DNA of 64,000 nt from positions 173,320 through 237,319 of the forward strand of contig MKVT01000001.1 in assembly GCA_001898935.1 (NCBI GenBank), read 5' to 3'. This DNA comes from Paludibacter sp. 47-17. Its GTDB lineage: Bacteria > Bacteroidota > Bacteroidia > Bacteroidales > Paludibacteraceae. The number at the start of each line of letters is the position of its first letter. Position 1 is the first letter of the stretch. Positions 38,006-46,257 of the stretch are shown here, piece after piece. The notes beneath the pieces are model-generated. The model was not told the origin of the DNA, searched no databases, and saw only the letters and a list, made by a program, of their open reading frames with translations. The position numbers were made by a program, and so were the translations under genes.

Positions 38006-39277
38006 TTATTGCAGCGCCTGGTATACTAAATTATGAAACAATACTTTCAGATCCTTGTTGGGCAATCCGGGTTGATAATTGATGTAAAAGAGTAAAATAA
38101 GTTCTTCTTTAGGGTCGATCAGGTAATCGGTGCCAAACCAGCCGCCCCAGCGGAGCGAACCTTCCGAAGCGATCGACCGGTACGAGTATTCGGACCGGAA
38201 ATCGTCGAAAGCCAATCCGTAGCCAATCTCACCCCTTTTGTCGCCCACCGAATTTTTCTTCATCATTTCCACTGTTTTCCGGCTCAGCAGCCGTTTGCCG
38301 TTGAATACGCCTTCGTTGAGGATCAGCTGGCACAGCCGGGCATAATCTTCTATCGAGCCGTTCAAACCGGCGCCCGTACTGAAAAAGGTTTTTGCTCCGC
38401 TATAAGCGGCACGCTGGTAAATGCCGTTTTCACGTTCGTTCGGTTTATACTTGCCGGGGCCGGCGTATTCGTATAATTTCACCAGCCGGTTTTGCTGTGC
38501 TTCGGGAAGATAAAACCAGGTGGATGTAATCCCCAGCGGTTCGAAAATTCGTCGACGGAAAAACTCGTCGACCGGCATTCCCGAGACCTGTTCGACCACA
38601 TAACCCAGCACATCGGTATTCATTCCGTAGGTGAACCGTTCGCCGGGGTCGTGTTCGAGCGGACAGCCGGCCAGGATACGGATGGCTTCGCCCAGGGTGC
38701 GGTTGTCGGTCGAAAACATGGGCGACACGGGCAGTCCGCGTTTGTCGTAAATGCGTCGCGTGTCGGCGTTGCCATACGAGATGCCTGCCGTGTGGTTCAT
38801 CAGGTGACGGATGGTGATATCGCGTTTGGCCGGGCGGGTTACGGCCGTGGAGTCGGGGTTGACCGATACCAGTACCTGGGGATCGGCGAACTCGGGGATA
38901 TAGAGTTTCACCGGATCGTCGAGCAGGAGTTTGCCTTCTTCCATCAGCATCAGGATGGCTACCGATGTAAATGCCTTGGTTTGTGAAGCATTGCGGAATA
39001 TATCGTCCTTTTTACAGGCTATTCCTGCTTCGCGGTCGCGCCAGCCGAACGCTTTGTGGTGCACCACCACGCCCCGATGTGCTACAAAAGTTACCGCGTG
39101 AGGGATATCGCCTTGATCGACCAGGTGCTGAAATACCGAATCGATGCGTGCCAGCCGCTGTGCATCGAAACTGATCGGAACCTTGGCAGGATAAACAAAT
39201 TGTTGCGGATACGCTTTCTTCTGAGCGAAAGCAATGGCGGGTATAAGCAGCAGGAGTAACAGGAGGTTTTTTTTCAT
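38006..39277 (-). CDS. Serine hydrolase of the class C beta-lactamase / penicillin-binding protein-like fold
   Basis: Exported 423-residue protein (MKKNLLLLLLLIPAIAFAQ; start at ATG 39277). Motif 1 SQTK (in FRNASQTKAFTSVAIL) carries the acyl-ester Ser, and motif 2 is YGMNTD (Tyr-x-Asn). This fold covers beta-lactamases, DD-peptidases and esterases such as EstB. Because it sits in an operon with a GH43 enzyme, an esterase acting on acylated oligosaccharides is a plausible role, but the sequence alone does not decide. I do not read it as an antibiotic-resistance gene. Confidence 0.85.
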   Translation of the reverse strand: MKKNLLLLLLLIPAIAFAQKKAYPQQFVYPAKVPISFDAQRLARIDSVFQHLVDQGDIPHAVTFVAHRGVVVHHKAFGWRDREAGIACKKDDIFRNASQTKAFTSVAILMLMEEGKLLLDDPVKLYIPEFADPQVLVSVNPDSTAVTRPAKRDITIRHLMNHTAGISYGNADTRRIYDKRGLPVSPMFSTDNRTLGEAIRILAGCPLEHDPGERFTYGMNTDVLGYVVEQVSGMPVDEFFRRRIFEPLGITSTWFYLPEAQQNRLVKLYEYAGPGKYKPNERENGIYQRAAYSGAKTFFSTGAGLNGSIEDYARLCQLILNEGVFNGKRLLSRKTVEMMKKNSVGDKRGEIGYGLAFDDFRSEYSYRSIASEGSLRWGGWFGTDYLIDPKEELILLFYINYQPGLPNKDLKVLFHNLVYQALQ

Positions 39278-39305
39278 GGCGATATGAATTTTATAGAACC
39301 GGAAG

Positions 39306-39313
39306 CAAAAATA
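39306..39313 (-). promoter_or_regulatory. -7 box for the serine hydrolase/GH43 operon
   Basis: Minus-strand TATTTTTG matches TAnnTTTG, 29 bp from the ATG at 39277. It lies in the 136-bp intergenic space shared with the divergent oxidoreductase gene. Confidence 0.45.
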
Positions 39314-39364
39314 CAAAATAAATTAGAGTTCGTAACTAATGTAAATAAGCTCCCGATACGATAT

Positions 39365-39395
39365 TTTGTCGGGGATGAAAATATAATTAACTTTG
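39365..39395 (+). promoter_or_regulatory. Bacteroides-type promoter (-33 and -7) of the oxidoreductase/DUF1080 unit
   Basis: TTTG at 39365-39368, a 19-bp spacer, then TAACTTTG at 39388-39395: both elements and spacing match the Bacteroides primary sigma consensus. The -7 box ends 18 bp before the ATG at 39414, leaving a very short leader. This suggests substantial basal expression. Confidence 0.7.
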
Positions 39396-39413
39396 GGATT
39401 TATTTTTAAAACC

Positions 39414-40670
39414 ATGAAAACAAACAGACGAAATTTTTTAAAATCGCTCGGTACTCTTTCACTGTTTACAGTCGTGCCCCGCAGCGTTCTCGGCCGTGGC
39501 TATGTGGCTCCCAGCGATCAGTTAACCAAAGGGATTATAGGGGTTGGCAATATGGGTCGCGGCCATATCCCTTACGATGGCACCCGTGTGGTAGCGATGT
39601 GCGATGTCGATAAAAAGCACCTGGCGCAGGCTGCCGGCCTGGTGAAGGACAAGGTTACCCTGTACAACGATTTCCGCTCGCTCATTCTCGACAGGAATGT
39701 GGATGTTGTGCATATCGCCACTCCGCCGCACTGGCATGGCATTATGGCGGCCGAAGCAGCGAAGGCCGGTAAGGATATCTGGTGCGAGAAACCGATGACG
39801 CGCACCATTGGTGAGGGCAAAAGGGTGATGGAAGCTGTTCAGCAGAACGGGAGCATTTTCCGGTTGAACACCTGGTTCCGATTTGCCGATCCGTTTTATG
39901 GATTGGGGACGCCGGTGAAGCCGCTGAAAAAGCTGGTGCAGAGCGGATTGCTGGGTTGGCCGCTAAAGGTCACCATCAGCAAGCATACCGGTTTCGACTG
40001 GAAATTCTTCTGGGTAGGAAAAACGCATCTCGAACCGCAAGCTATTCCGGAGGAGCTGGATTACAATATGTGGCTGGGCCCGGCTCCTTATAAACCCTAC
40101 AATGCGCACCGGGTACACGGCACGTTCCGCGGTTATTGGGATTATGATGCAGGAGGCCTGGGCGATATGGGGCAGCATTATATCGACCCGGTGCAATACA
40201 TTCTCGATAAAGATCACACCAGCCCCGTGAAAGTGGAGGTGGACGCTCCGCAGCAACACACCGAAGCAGCCGGCACCTGGCGCTCCATTACCTATACCTA
40301 TGCCGATGGTTGCCAGATCGTGCTCTGGGGTGGCGATTACGGAGTGGAAAACACACCCTATATTGCGGGTCCCAAAGGAAATGTGTACAAGAATTTTGTA
40401 TGCGATATTCCCGATTGGGAAAAGAAACTGGCTGCTTTCCCGGAACCGGCGCCGCAGAATACCGATTTTCTGGAATGCATCCGTACCCGCCAGAAATTTG
40501 CACTCAACGAAGTGAACGGTCATCATTCCTGTACCATCGTGAATATGGGAGCCGTGGCGCTGCGACTTAACCGTACGCTTCACTTCGATCCGGTGAAGCA
40601 GGAGTTTATCAACGATCCGGAAGCCAATCAGCTGGTCGATGAACCGATGCGGGCTCCCTGGAGTATCTAA
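39414..40670 (+). CDS. Tat-exported Gfo/Idh/MocA-family sugar oxidoreductase
   Basis: NAD(P)-dependent sugar dehydrogenase of 418 residues from ATG 39414. The start gives a twin-arginine signal: NRRNFLKSLG followed by a hydrophobic stretch and PRSVLGRG, so the protein is probably exported folded with its cofactor bound. Rossmann motif GVGNMGRGH, the family's CEKPMTRT (catalytic Lys in EKP) and GGLGDMGQHYIDPV (His/Asp of the active site). It is the first gene of a two-gene unit with a DUF1080 protein 20 bp downstream. Exported enzymes of this family oxidise C3 of glycosides to 3-keto sugars in the oxidation/elimination pathway described for Bacteroides; that role here is inference from context. 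Confidence 0.9.
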   Translation: MKTNRRNFLKSLGTLSLFTVVPRSVLGRGYVAPSDQLTKGIIGVGNMGRGHIPYDGTRVVAMCDVDKKHLAQAAGLVKDKVTLYNDFRSLILDRNVDVVHIATPPHWHGIMAAEAAKAGKDIWCEKPMTRTIGEGKRVMEAVQQNGSIFRLNTWFRFADPFYGLGTPVKPLKKLVQSGLLGWPLKVTISKHTGFDWKFFWVGKTHLEPQAIPEELDYNMWLGPAPYKPYNAHRVHGTFRGYWDYDAGGLGDMGQHYIDPVQYILDKDHTSPVKVEVDAPQQHTEAAGTWRSITYTYADGCQIVLWGGDYGVENTPYIAGPKGNVYKNFVCDIPDWEKKLAAFPEPAPQNTDFLECIRTRQKFALNEVNGHHSCTIVNMGAVALRLNRTLHFDPVKQEFINDPEANQLVDEPMRAPWSI

Positions 40671-40690
40671 CCAATTAATTCCATGATCCA

Positions 40691-43600
40691 ATGAAACATA
40701 CATCTTTTAAATACATCGTACTGTTGCTCGCCGTACTGGTACACCTGCAGGCGTTCAGGGCCCAGGTTCCGCAACACCGTACTACGAAAACCATTGTGGC
40801 CGATGTGCTGGCCCAGTTGCCGGCCCAACACACGGCCAGCTTGAACGAGGCCATGGCTACCCTGACCGGAACCGGCGAAGAGGGCTTGCTGATGATACTC
40901 AATATGTTCGATCCTACGGGAAAAGTGAGCAATGCGAACCTGGAATTCGCGGTAAGTGGCTGGACGAATTTCGCATCCACTCATCCTGATTTACGGGCTA
41001 CAGCTGCAGCGGCCTACGGACAAGCGCTGGCGATGCCGTTCGACAAGCAGGTGAAACAGCTGGTGATCCGTCAGTTGGAATTAATCGGCCGGGATGCGAA
41101 TGTGCCCCAGCTGGCTGTGTTGCTGAGCGATGAAATGTTGGCCGCTCCTGCGGCCCAGGCTCTTGCCAATATCGGATCGCCCTCTGCCGTGGAGGCTTTA
41201 CTCGCCGCTCTGCAAGAGGTGAAATCGGAACAACTCACCCTCGTTCTTGTCAATGCCCTGGGAAAAACAGGCAGTATTGCTGCCGAACCCGCCTTGCTGC
41301 AGTTGCAGCAAAAAAACAGTTCGCCGGCTCTTGCTGCCGTTGTGAATACGGCCCTCAGCCAAACAGGTACTGTAGCCTCGATTGCGCCGTTGAAGCAGGC
41401 GGCCCGATACCATAATTTTTCGAGCGACCCGGTAGTCGGCGGCACCGATTTTACTGCCGGTAATGCAACCGCTGCTTATGTCGATTTATTGAACAAGCTT
41501 GCCGGAAGCCATCCGGCAGAAGTTAAAAAAGAAGCGGAAGAACTGTTGAAAACCGCAACTAAACTGGGAATTCAGCACCTGCGCATTTCGGCTGTGGAGC
41601 TGCTTATGCCTATGCCGGAGGTCAATAAAATCAGGTTGCTTTCAGCTGCACTCAACGATAAAGATGCGAAGTTCGGAGCGAACGTCCTGAATATTTACAC
41701 CGGCTTTGCCGACCGCAAAGGCACTGATATGCTGGTGAAGAAGCTGAAAAGCACGAAATCGAAGGAAGCTAAAACGGCCATGATCTACTGGTTGGGCAAT
41801 GCGAAAGTATCGGCTGCTGTTCCTGAAATTTCAAAACAGTTAACTTCGGCTGATCCTGACGTACAAAAAGCGGCCATTCGTTCGCTGGTGAAAATTGGCG
41901 GTACACAGGTGCTTAACCCGCTGGTGGCACTGCTTGAAAGTACCAACGAGTTCACACTGAAGCAGGTGCAGGAAGCATTGGAAAGTTACAAGGGCGATTT
42001 AAGCGTTGCGCTGGTAGGTTCGTATGACTCGTTTTCCGACGATGGAAAGCTGGTGGCGCTTGAACTGATGGGCAAGCGGATGATGAATGCTCAATACAAC
42101 CTAATATACGATCAGCTATCGTTGGGTACCCCGAAAGTACAACAAAAGGCTGCTCAAACCTTGAAATTTGTTGCCACCACCGCCCATCTGCCTCAGTTGT
42201 TCGACGAACTTGAAAAAGGTGAGAATAAGTACAGCGCCGAATTGCAGGCGGCGGCCAATGCGGTACTCTCGAAATTACCGGTTCAGCAACAATTGTCGGT
42301 TATTACCGGGCGGATGAGTAAATCGGCAACGCCTTCGGTTTACTATGGTTCGCTTGCCAATTCGGGATCGAAAAAGGCCCTGGATATAATTCTCGACGGC
42401 TACCGCCAATCGGGCAAAAGTACCGAAGCTGCCTTTAAGGCGCTGGTTTCCATCAAAACCTTCGACGCCGTTTATCCTTTGCTCGACATTGCCCGTGCGG
42501 GTACCAATGCCCAGGATGTAAGTAAAGCCGTCGATGCGCTGATTGCGCTGATTTCAACATCGGATAAAACAGGAATTGTAAAGGCCAATTATTTACAGGA
42601 AGTGATGGCGTTTGCGAAAACCGACCGGCAGAAAGTGGCTATTCTGAATCAATTGGGTGCCACGAATAGTTTCCAGGCTTTGTTGTTTATCGAACCATTT
42701 CTGGCGGTAAGTCAACTGGCCGAGCCGGCTGCGCAGGCAGGGATGAAAATTGCCTTGAATACTCCCGAAGTTGCAGGTGCCGTTACGCGTCGGATCTTGA
42801 CGAAAATAAGTTCGGTACTTTCCAATCCCGATGCTGCTTACCAGCGCCAGGCCATCGATAAATATTTGTCGGAAACCAAAAATACCGAAGGTTATGTTCC
42901 CATTTTCAACGGCAAAGACCTTACGGGATGGAAAGGGCTGGTTGGAAACCCGGTTTCGAGGGCAAAAATGAAACCGCAGGAACTGGCGGCGGCTCAGAAA
43001 AAGGCCGATGAGGAAGCTGCTCAGACCTGGCTGGTTGAAAACGGACAACTGGTGTTCTCGGGAAAGGGAAATAATTTGTGCACCACGAAGCAGTACGGCG
43101 ATTTCGAGATGCTGATCGATTGGAAGTTGCTGCCCGGCGATGAGCCTGATGCGGGGATTTACCTGCGCGGTACGCCTCAGGTACAGATATGGGACACAGC
43201 ACGGGTGACAGTGGGAGCTCAGGTAGGGTCGGGTGGTTTGTACAACAACCAGGCGAATCCTTCGAAACCGCTGAAAGTGGCCGACCAGAAAGTGGGCGAG
43301 TGGAATACTTTTTACATTAAGATGATAGGCGATAGGGTGACGGTGTATCTCAATGGCGAACTGGTGACCAACAATGTAATCCTCGAAAATTACTGGGATC
43401 GGAAATTGCCGGTTTTCCCCAACGAACAGATTGAACTCCAGGCGCACGGAAGTAAAGTGATGTACCGGAATATCTATATCCGGGAAATCCCCCGTCCCGA
43501 AGCTTTCAAACTGTCGAAACAGGAGGAGAAAGAAGGATTTGAGGTGCTGTTCGACGGAACCAATATGCATAAATGGACTGGGAATACCACCGATTATGTG

Positions 43601-44110
43601 ACCGAAAACGGAATGATGGTGATTTATCCGAGCAACAGCCACGGCGGAAATTTATTTACCAAAGAAGAATTCGGCGATTTTATATTCCGTTTTCAGTTTC
43701 AGTTAACCCCCGGAGCCAACAATGGACTGGGAATACGAACCCCTATGGAAGGCGATCCGGCCTACGTAGGGATGGAGCTTCAGATCCTCGACAACGAGGC
43801 CCCTGTTTATGCCAACCTGGAACCTTACCAGTATCATGGTTCGGTATACGGAATTATACCCGCCCTGCGAGGATACCTGAAACCGGTGGGCGAGTGGAAT
43901 TACCAAGAGGTAATTGCTAAAGGCGATGATATCAAAATAACCCTGAACGGGACGGTGATTCTGGAAGGCAATATACGCGAAGCAACCCGCAACGGCGGTC
44001 CGATCGATCATAAAGAACATCCCGGCTTGTTCAACAAAAAAGGCCATATCGGTTTCCTGGGGCATGGCTCGGTGGTGCGTTTCAAAGATATCCGCATCAA
44101 AAGACTCTGA
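40691..44110 (+). CDS. HEAT-repeat protein with two C-terminal DUF1080 (3-keto-glycoside lyase/hydratase-type) domains
   Basis: Exported 1,139-residue protein (signal peptide ending AFRAQ near residue 25). Residues about 60-720 are HEAT-like repeats, for example SDEMLAAPAAQALANIG and ADPDVQKAAIRSLVKIG. The first DUF1080 domain starts near residue 735 (PIFNGKDLTGWKG) and contains DAGIYLRGTPQVQIWD. The second starts near 952 (EVLFDGTNMHKWTG) and contains NNGLGIRTPMEGDPAYVGME. DUF1080 proteins act on 3-keto-glycosides (elimination or hydration/hydrolysis) or bind glycans. Pairing with the exported oxidoreductase upstream supports a secreted 3-keto cleavage module. The two domains differ clearly, so they may do consecutive steps, with HEAT repeats as scaffold. 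A strong terminator follows. Confidence 0.87.
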   Translation: MKHTSFKYIVLLLAVLVHLQAFRAQVPQHRTTKTIVADVLAQLPAQHTASLNEAMATLTGTGEEGLLMILNMFDPTGKVSNANLEFAVSGWTNFASTHPDLRATAAAAYGQALAMPFDKQVKQLVIRQLELIGRDANVPQLAVLLSDEMLAAPAAQALANIGSPSAVEALLAALQEVKSEQLTLVLVNALGKTGSIAAEPALLQLQQKNSSPALAAVVNTALSQTGTVASIAPLKQAARYHNFSSDPVVGGTDFTAGNATAAYVDLLNKLAGSHPAEVKKEAEELLKTATKLGIQHLRISAVELLMPMPEVNKIRLLSAALNDKDAKFGANVLNIYTGFADRKGTDMLVKKLKSTKSKEAKTAMIYWLGNAKVSAAVPEISKQLTSADPDVQKAAIRSLVKIGGTQVLNPLVALLESTNEFTLKQVQEALESYKGDLSVALVGSYDSFSDDGKLVALELMGKRMMNAQYNLIYDQLSLGTPKVQQKAAQTLKFVATTAHLPQLFDELEKGENKYSAELQAAANAVLSKLPVQQQLSVITGRMSKSATPSVYYGSLANSGSKKALDIILDGYRQSGKSTEAAFKALVSIKTFDAVYPLLDIARAGTNAQDVSKAVDALIALISTSDKTGIVKANYLQEVMAFAKTDRQKVAILNQLGATNSFQALLFIEPFLAVSQLAEPAAQAGMKIALNTPEVAGAVTRRILTKISSVLSNPDAAYQRQAIDKYLSETKNTEGYVPIFNGKDLTGWKGLVGNPVSRAKMKPQELAAAQKKADEEAAQTWLVENGQLVFSGKGNNLCTTKQYGDFEMLIDWKLLPGDEPDAGIYLRGTPQVQIWDTARVTVGAQVGSGGLYNNQANPSKPLKVADQKVGEWNTFYIKMIGDRVTVYLNGELVTNNVILENYWDRKLPVFPNEQIELQAHGSKVMYRNIYIREIPRPEAFKLSKQEEKEGFEVLFDGTNMHKWTGNTTDYVTENGMMVIYPSNSHGGNLFTKEEFGDFIFRFQFQLTPGANNGLGIRTPMEGDPAYVGMELQILDNEAPVYANLEPYQYHGSVYGIIPALRGYLKPVGEWNYQEVIAKGDDIKITLNGTVILEGNIREATRNGGPIDHKEHPGLFNKKGHIGFLGHGSVVRFKDIRIKRL

Positions 44111-44133
44111 TTGTCTCGATACCGTTTAACGAC

Positions 44134-44177
44134 AAAACCGGCCCGGAACAGTATACTGTTTTCCGGGCCGGTTTTTT
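44134..44177 (+). terminator. Strong intrinsic terminator after the DUF1080 gene
   Basis: Arms AAAACCGGCCCGG and CCGGGCCGGTTTT plus an inner AACAGT/ACTGTT stem (2-nt bulge) form a long near-perfect hairpin, followed by TTTTTT. It starts 24 bp after the stop codon and isolates the 3-keto unit from the ECF sigma gene. Confidence 0.9.
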
Positions 44178-44359
44178 GGAGCGTACGTATCCGGTCGTCG
44201 CTCGTCATGATACCGTGTGGGCCGGACGAGCCGCGGCTTGCCGACGAACCATTGGTGCGGTCGTTTAAATACCGGTGCTTCGTCGGGGCTGAATCGAAAC
44301 CAGGAAAATCATTTTGTTATAAATTAATTAAAAAACGGCAAAATAAAATATTTTCTTTG

Positions 44360-44367
44360 TATGTTTG
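44360..44367 (+). promoter_or_regulatory. Candidate -7 box for the ECF sigma gene
   Basis: TATGTTTG matches TAnnTTTG, 128 bp before the ATG at 44496, within an AT-rich stretch. No -33 TTTG at correct spacing. Confidence 0.3.
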
Positions 44368-44495
44368 TATGTTCATTTACCTGAAATCTGCATCAAATAA
44401 GTGTTACAGCGCAGATTCAAAGTTCTTTGGATTTAATACTGTTTCGATATTGTACTGTCGACTGTCGTAACTGGCGGTATGCAGAAACGGAATTT

Positions 44496-45041
44496 ATGAA
44501 AAACAACACCCACCATATTCACCTCAACGACAATCCGGAAATTGTATTCAGGATCATTGTCCGCACGTACCAGGAAAAGGTTATCCGGTTTATATCGTTG
44601 CTGGTTGTCAATCGCACCGAATGCGAAGAATTGGCTTCCGACGTATTTATGACGCTTTGGAACCAGCGCGAAAAGTTGAATGAAATCGAGAACCTGGATA
44701 ATTATATTTTTATCATTGCACGGAACAAAGCATTGAATCATTTGCGAAAAGCGGCAGGTCCGACCCTCGATATCGACACGGTAAACGTCGATGTGTTCCA
44801 CCATACTTCAACCACTCCCGAGTCGATTTACATCAGCAGAGAGACCGTCGAAGAGTTGAACGCGGCCATAAACGAGCTGCCTCAGAAAACAAAAATGGCG
44901 TTTACCCTGGTCCGCGAAAATAAAATGAAGTATAAAGATGCCGCCGAAGTATTGGGCGTGTCGGTAAAAACACTCGAAAAGCAAGTTGCATCTGCGATCG
45001 AAAAATTAAAAAATAAATTACGATCCTCCGGAAAATTTTAG
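44496..45041 (+). CDS. ECF-type RNA polymerase sigma factor (SusC/FecR-linked)
   Basis: Cytoplasmic 181-residue sigma-70 family factor. Start at ATG 44496 (MKNNTHHIHLNDNPEIVF). Region 2: CEELASDVFMTLWNQREKL and the IENLDNYIFIIARNKALNHLRK block. Region 4: INELPQKTKMAFTLVRENKMKYKDAAEVLGVSVKTLEKQV, whose HTH recognises the -35 element. Bacteroidota factors of this type are held by a FecR-like anti-sigma and released when an STN-domain SusC transporter binds its glycan. All three partners are present here (anti-sigma 66 bp downstream, STN-SusC at 48591), so this factor most likely switches on region 5. Confidence 0.93.
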   Translation: MKNNTHHIHLNDNPEIVFRIIVRTYQEKVIRFISLLVVNRTECEELASDVFMTLWNQREKLNEIENLDNYIFIIARNKALNHLRKAAGPTLDIDTVNVDVFHHTSTTPESIYISRETVEELNAAINELPQKTKMAFTLVRENKMKYKDAAEVLGVSVKTLEKQVASAIEKLKNKLRSSGKF

Positions 45042-45107
45042 TCGGGCCATGGGGGAAATCTTGGGAATGGGTGTCTTTAAGTATAAATGAAACTCTGAAT
45101 TAAAGTA

Positions 45108-46085
45108 ATGAACGATCAATTTTCAAACTTGGTAGCAAAAGTACTTGCCAACGAAGCTAGTGCTGAAGAAAGAAACCAGCTTCGGGAGTACTTGCAATCG
45201 GATGCCGATCAACAACTCGTTTATGAGCAACTGAAAGAATACTGGAATGCCGACGTTCGACTTTCTTCGGCTCCGATCAGCGATTTTGAAGCTACCTTGC
45301 TGCAGAACTTATCTTCCGAAAACGAACGCCTGAGTAAGGGTCGGACAAAAAGGCTCACCACCCTGTTGCGGATTTCGAGTGTAGCTGCATCCTTGTTTTT
45401 TGTCGTTTCGTGTTACTTGTATTTTATATACCAGCCCGAAGGGAGTCATTTGCTTACCTATGCAGCTCAAAATGATCCGCTGGAATACCTGTTGAGCGAC
45501 GGAAGCCGTATTAAAGTCAACAAAAACAGCTCGGTTACTATCGACGAGAGTTTTGGCCGGAAATTCAGAAAAGTAAAACTCGAAGGCGAAGCCTATTTCG
45601 AGGTGAAACACGATGCCGTCCGTCCGTTTGTAGTGCAAACCGCCGGAACATCGGTAACTGTATTGGGTACCCGTTTCAATGTCAGAGAAGAAACGGATAA
45701 AGTAATTACTACGCTTGTAGAAGGATCGGTTCAGTTTGCTGCCGGCGATTGCGATAAAATACTGGAACCCGGCGAAGAACTGTGCTACAATGTGAGTTCG
45801 GGAAAGTATAACCTGTATGCAACCGACATCCAACTCAGTACAGCCTGGGTGACAGGACGATATACCTATCACAACCTGAAGTTTGCCGATTTGCTGCAAA
45901 AATTATCCTATATATACAAAATTCCGATCGAAATTTCGGGTTCGGCCGAATCGTTCGGTAAAGTAGTGTCTGCATCCTTTCTATACGATGAGCCTCTTCC
46001 CGATATATTATCGGCGCTCGAAAGCGAGTTGAATTTCAGCTTCAGCCAGAGTGCCGGGAAAATAATTATAAGTCCTCCTCAATAA
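45108..46085 (+). CDS. FecR-family anti-sigma factor
   Basis: Inner-membrane anti-sigma factor of 325 residues. The cytoplasmic N-terminus (about 1-80) has the zinc-less anti-sigma helices with EERNQLREYLQSDADQQ. One membrane helix near 88-108 (SSVAASLFFVVSCYLYFIY). The periplasmic FecR domain follows (LSDGSRIKVNKNSSVTIDESF, VKLEGEAYFEVKHDAVRPFVV, VTVLGTRFNV), then a DUF4974 domain (HNLKFADLLQKLSYIYKIPIEIS ... FSFSQSAGKIII), which resembles STN and receives the signal from the SusC N-terminus. Pairs with the ECF factor upstream. Confidence 0.94.
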   Translation: MNDQFSNLVAKVLANEASAEERNQLREYLQSDADQQLVYEQLKEYWNADVRLSSAPISDFEATLLQNLSSENERLSKGRTKRLTTLLRISSVAASLFFVVSCYLYFIYQPEGSHLLTYAAQNDPLEYLLSDGSRIKVNKNSSVTIDESFGRKFRKVKLEGEAYFEVKHDAVRPFVVQTAGTSVTVLGTRFNVREETDKVITTLVEGSVQFAAGDCDKILEPGEELCYNVSSGKYNLYATDIQLSTAWVTGRYTYHNLKFADLLQKLSYIYKIPIEISGSAESFGKVVSASFLYDEPLPDILSALESELNFSFSQSAGKIIISPPQ

Positions 46086-46177
46086 TTGCCCGGGAAAAGT
46101 GCTTTTATACCGCTAGTTTCGTTGTTCTGCTCGAAAGTCACTTTTTTGAAAGTTTAATAAATTATTGAAAATCAATG

Positions 46178-46203
46178 GTGTTGGTTCTTGTGAAAACCAA
46201 CAC
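46178..46203 (+). other. Perfect 9-bp-stem hairpin upstream of the DUF5106 gene
   Basis: GTGTTGGTT and AACCAACAC flank an 8-nt loop in the 172-bp gap after the FecR gene. It is followed by CAGGGGAGG rather than T's, so it is not a standard terminator. It may be a regulatory hairpin or a protein-binding inverted repeat. Confidence 0.45.
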
Positions 46204-46257
46204 AGGGGAGGCTTTGTCCTCAAACTATCCAATATGAATTAAAAACATCATCGTACC

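Larger units (their letters stand above)
44111..44495. other. 385-bp non-coding region: terminator plus ECF sigma gene promoter region
   Basis: The first 67 bp hold the terminator of the preceding unit. The next 120 bp are GC-rich without a recognisable gene. From about 44310 the sequence becomes strongly AT-rich, typical of a Bacteroidota promoter region, and contains TATGTTTG. An open frame from 44427 into the sigma gene is not credible as its start. Confidence 0.6.

Noticed and set aside
38006..39277. Beta-lactamase antibiotic-resistance gene
   Set aside because: The SxxK/YxN motifs are shared by many esterases and peptidases. The operon context is glycan degradation and nothing points to resistance.
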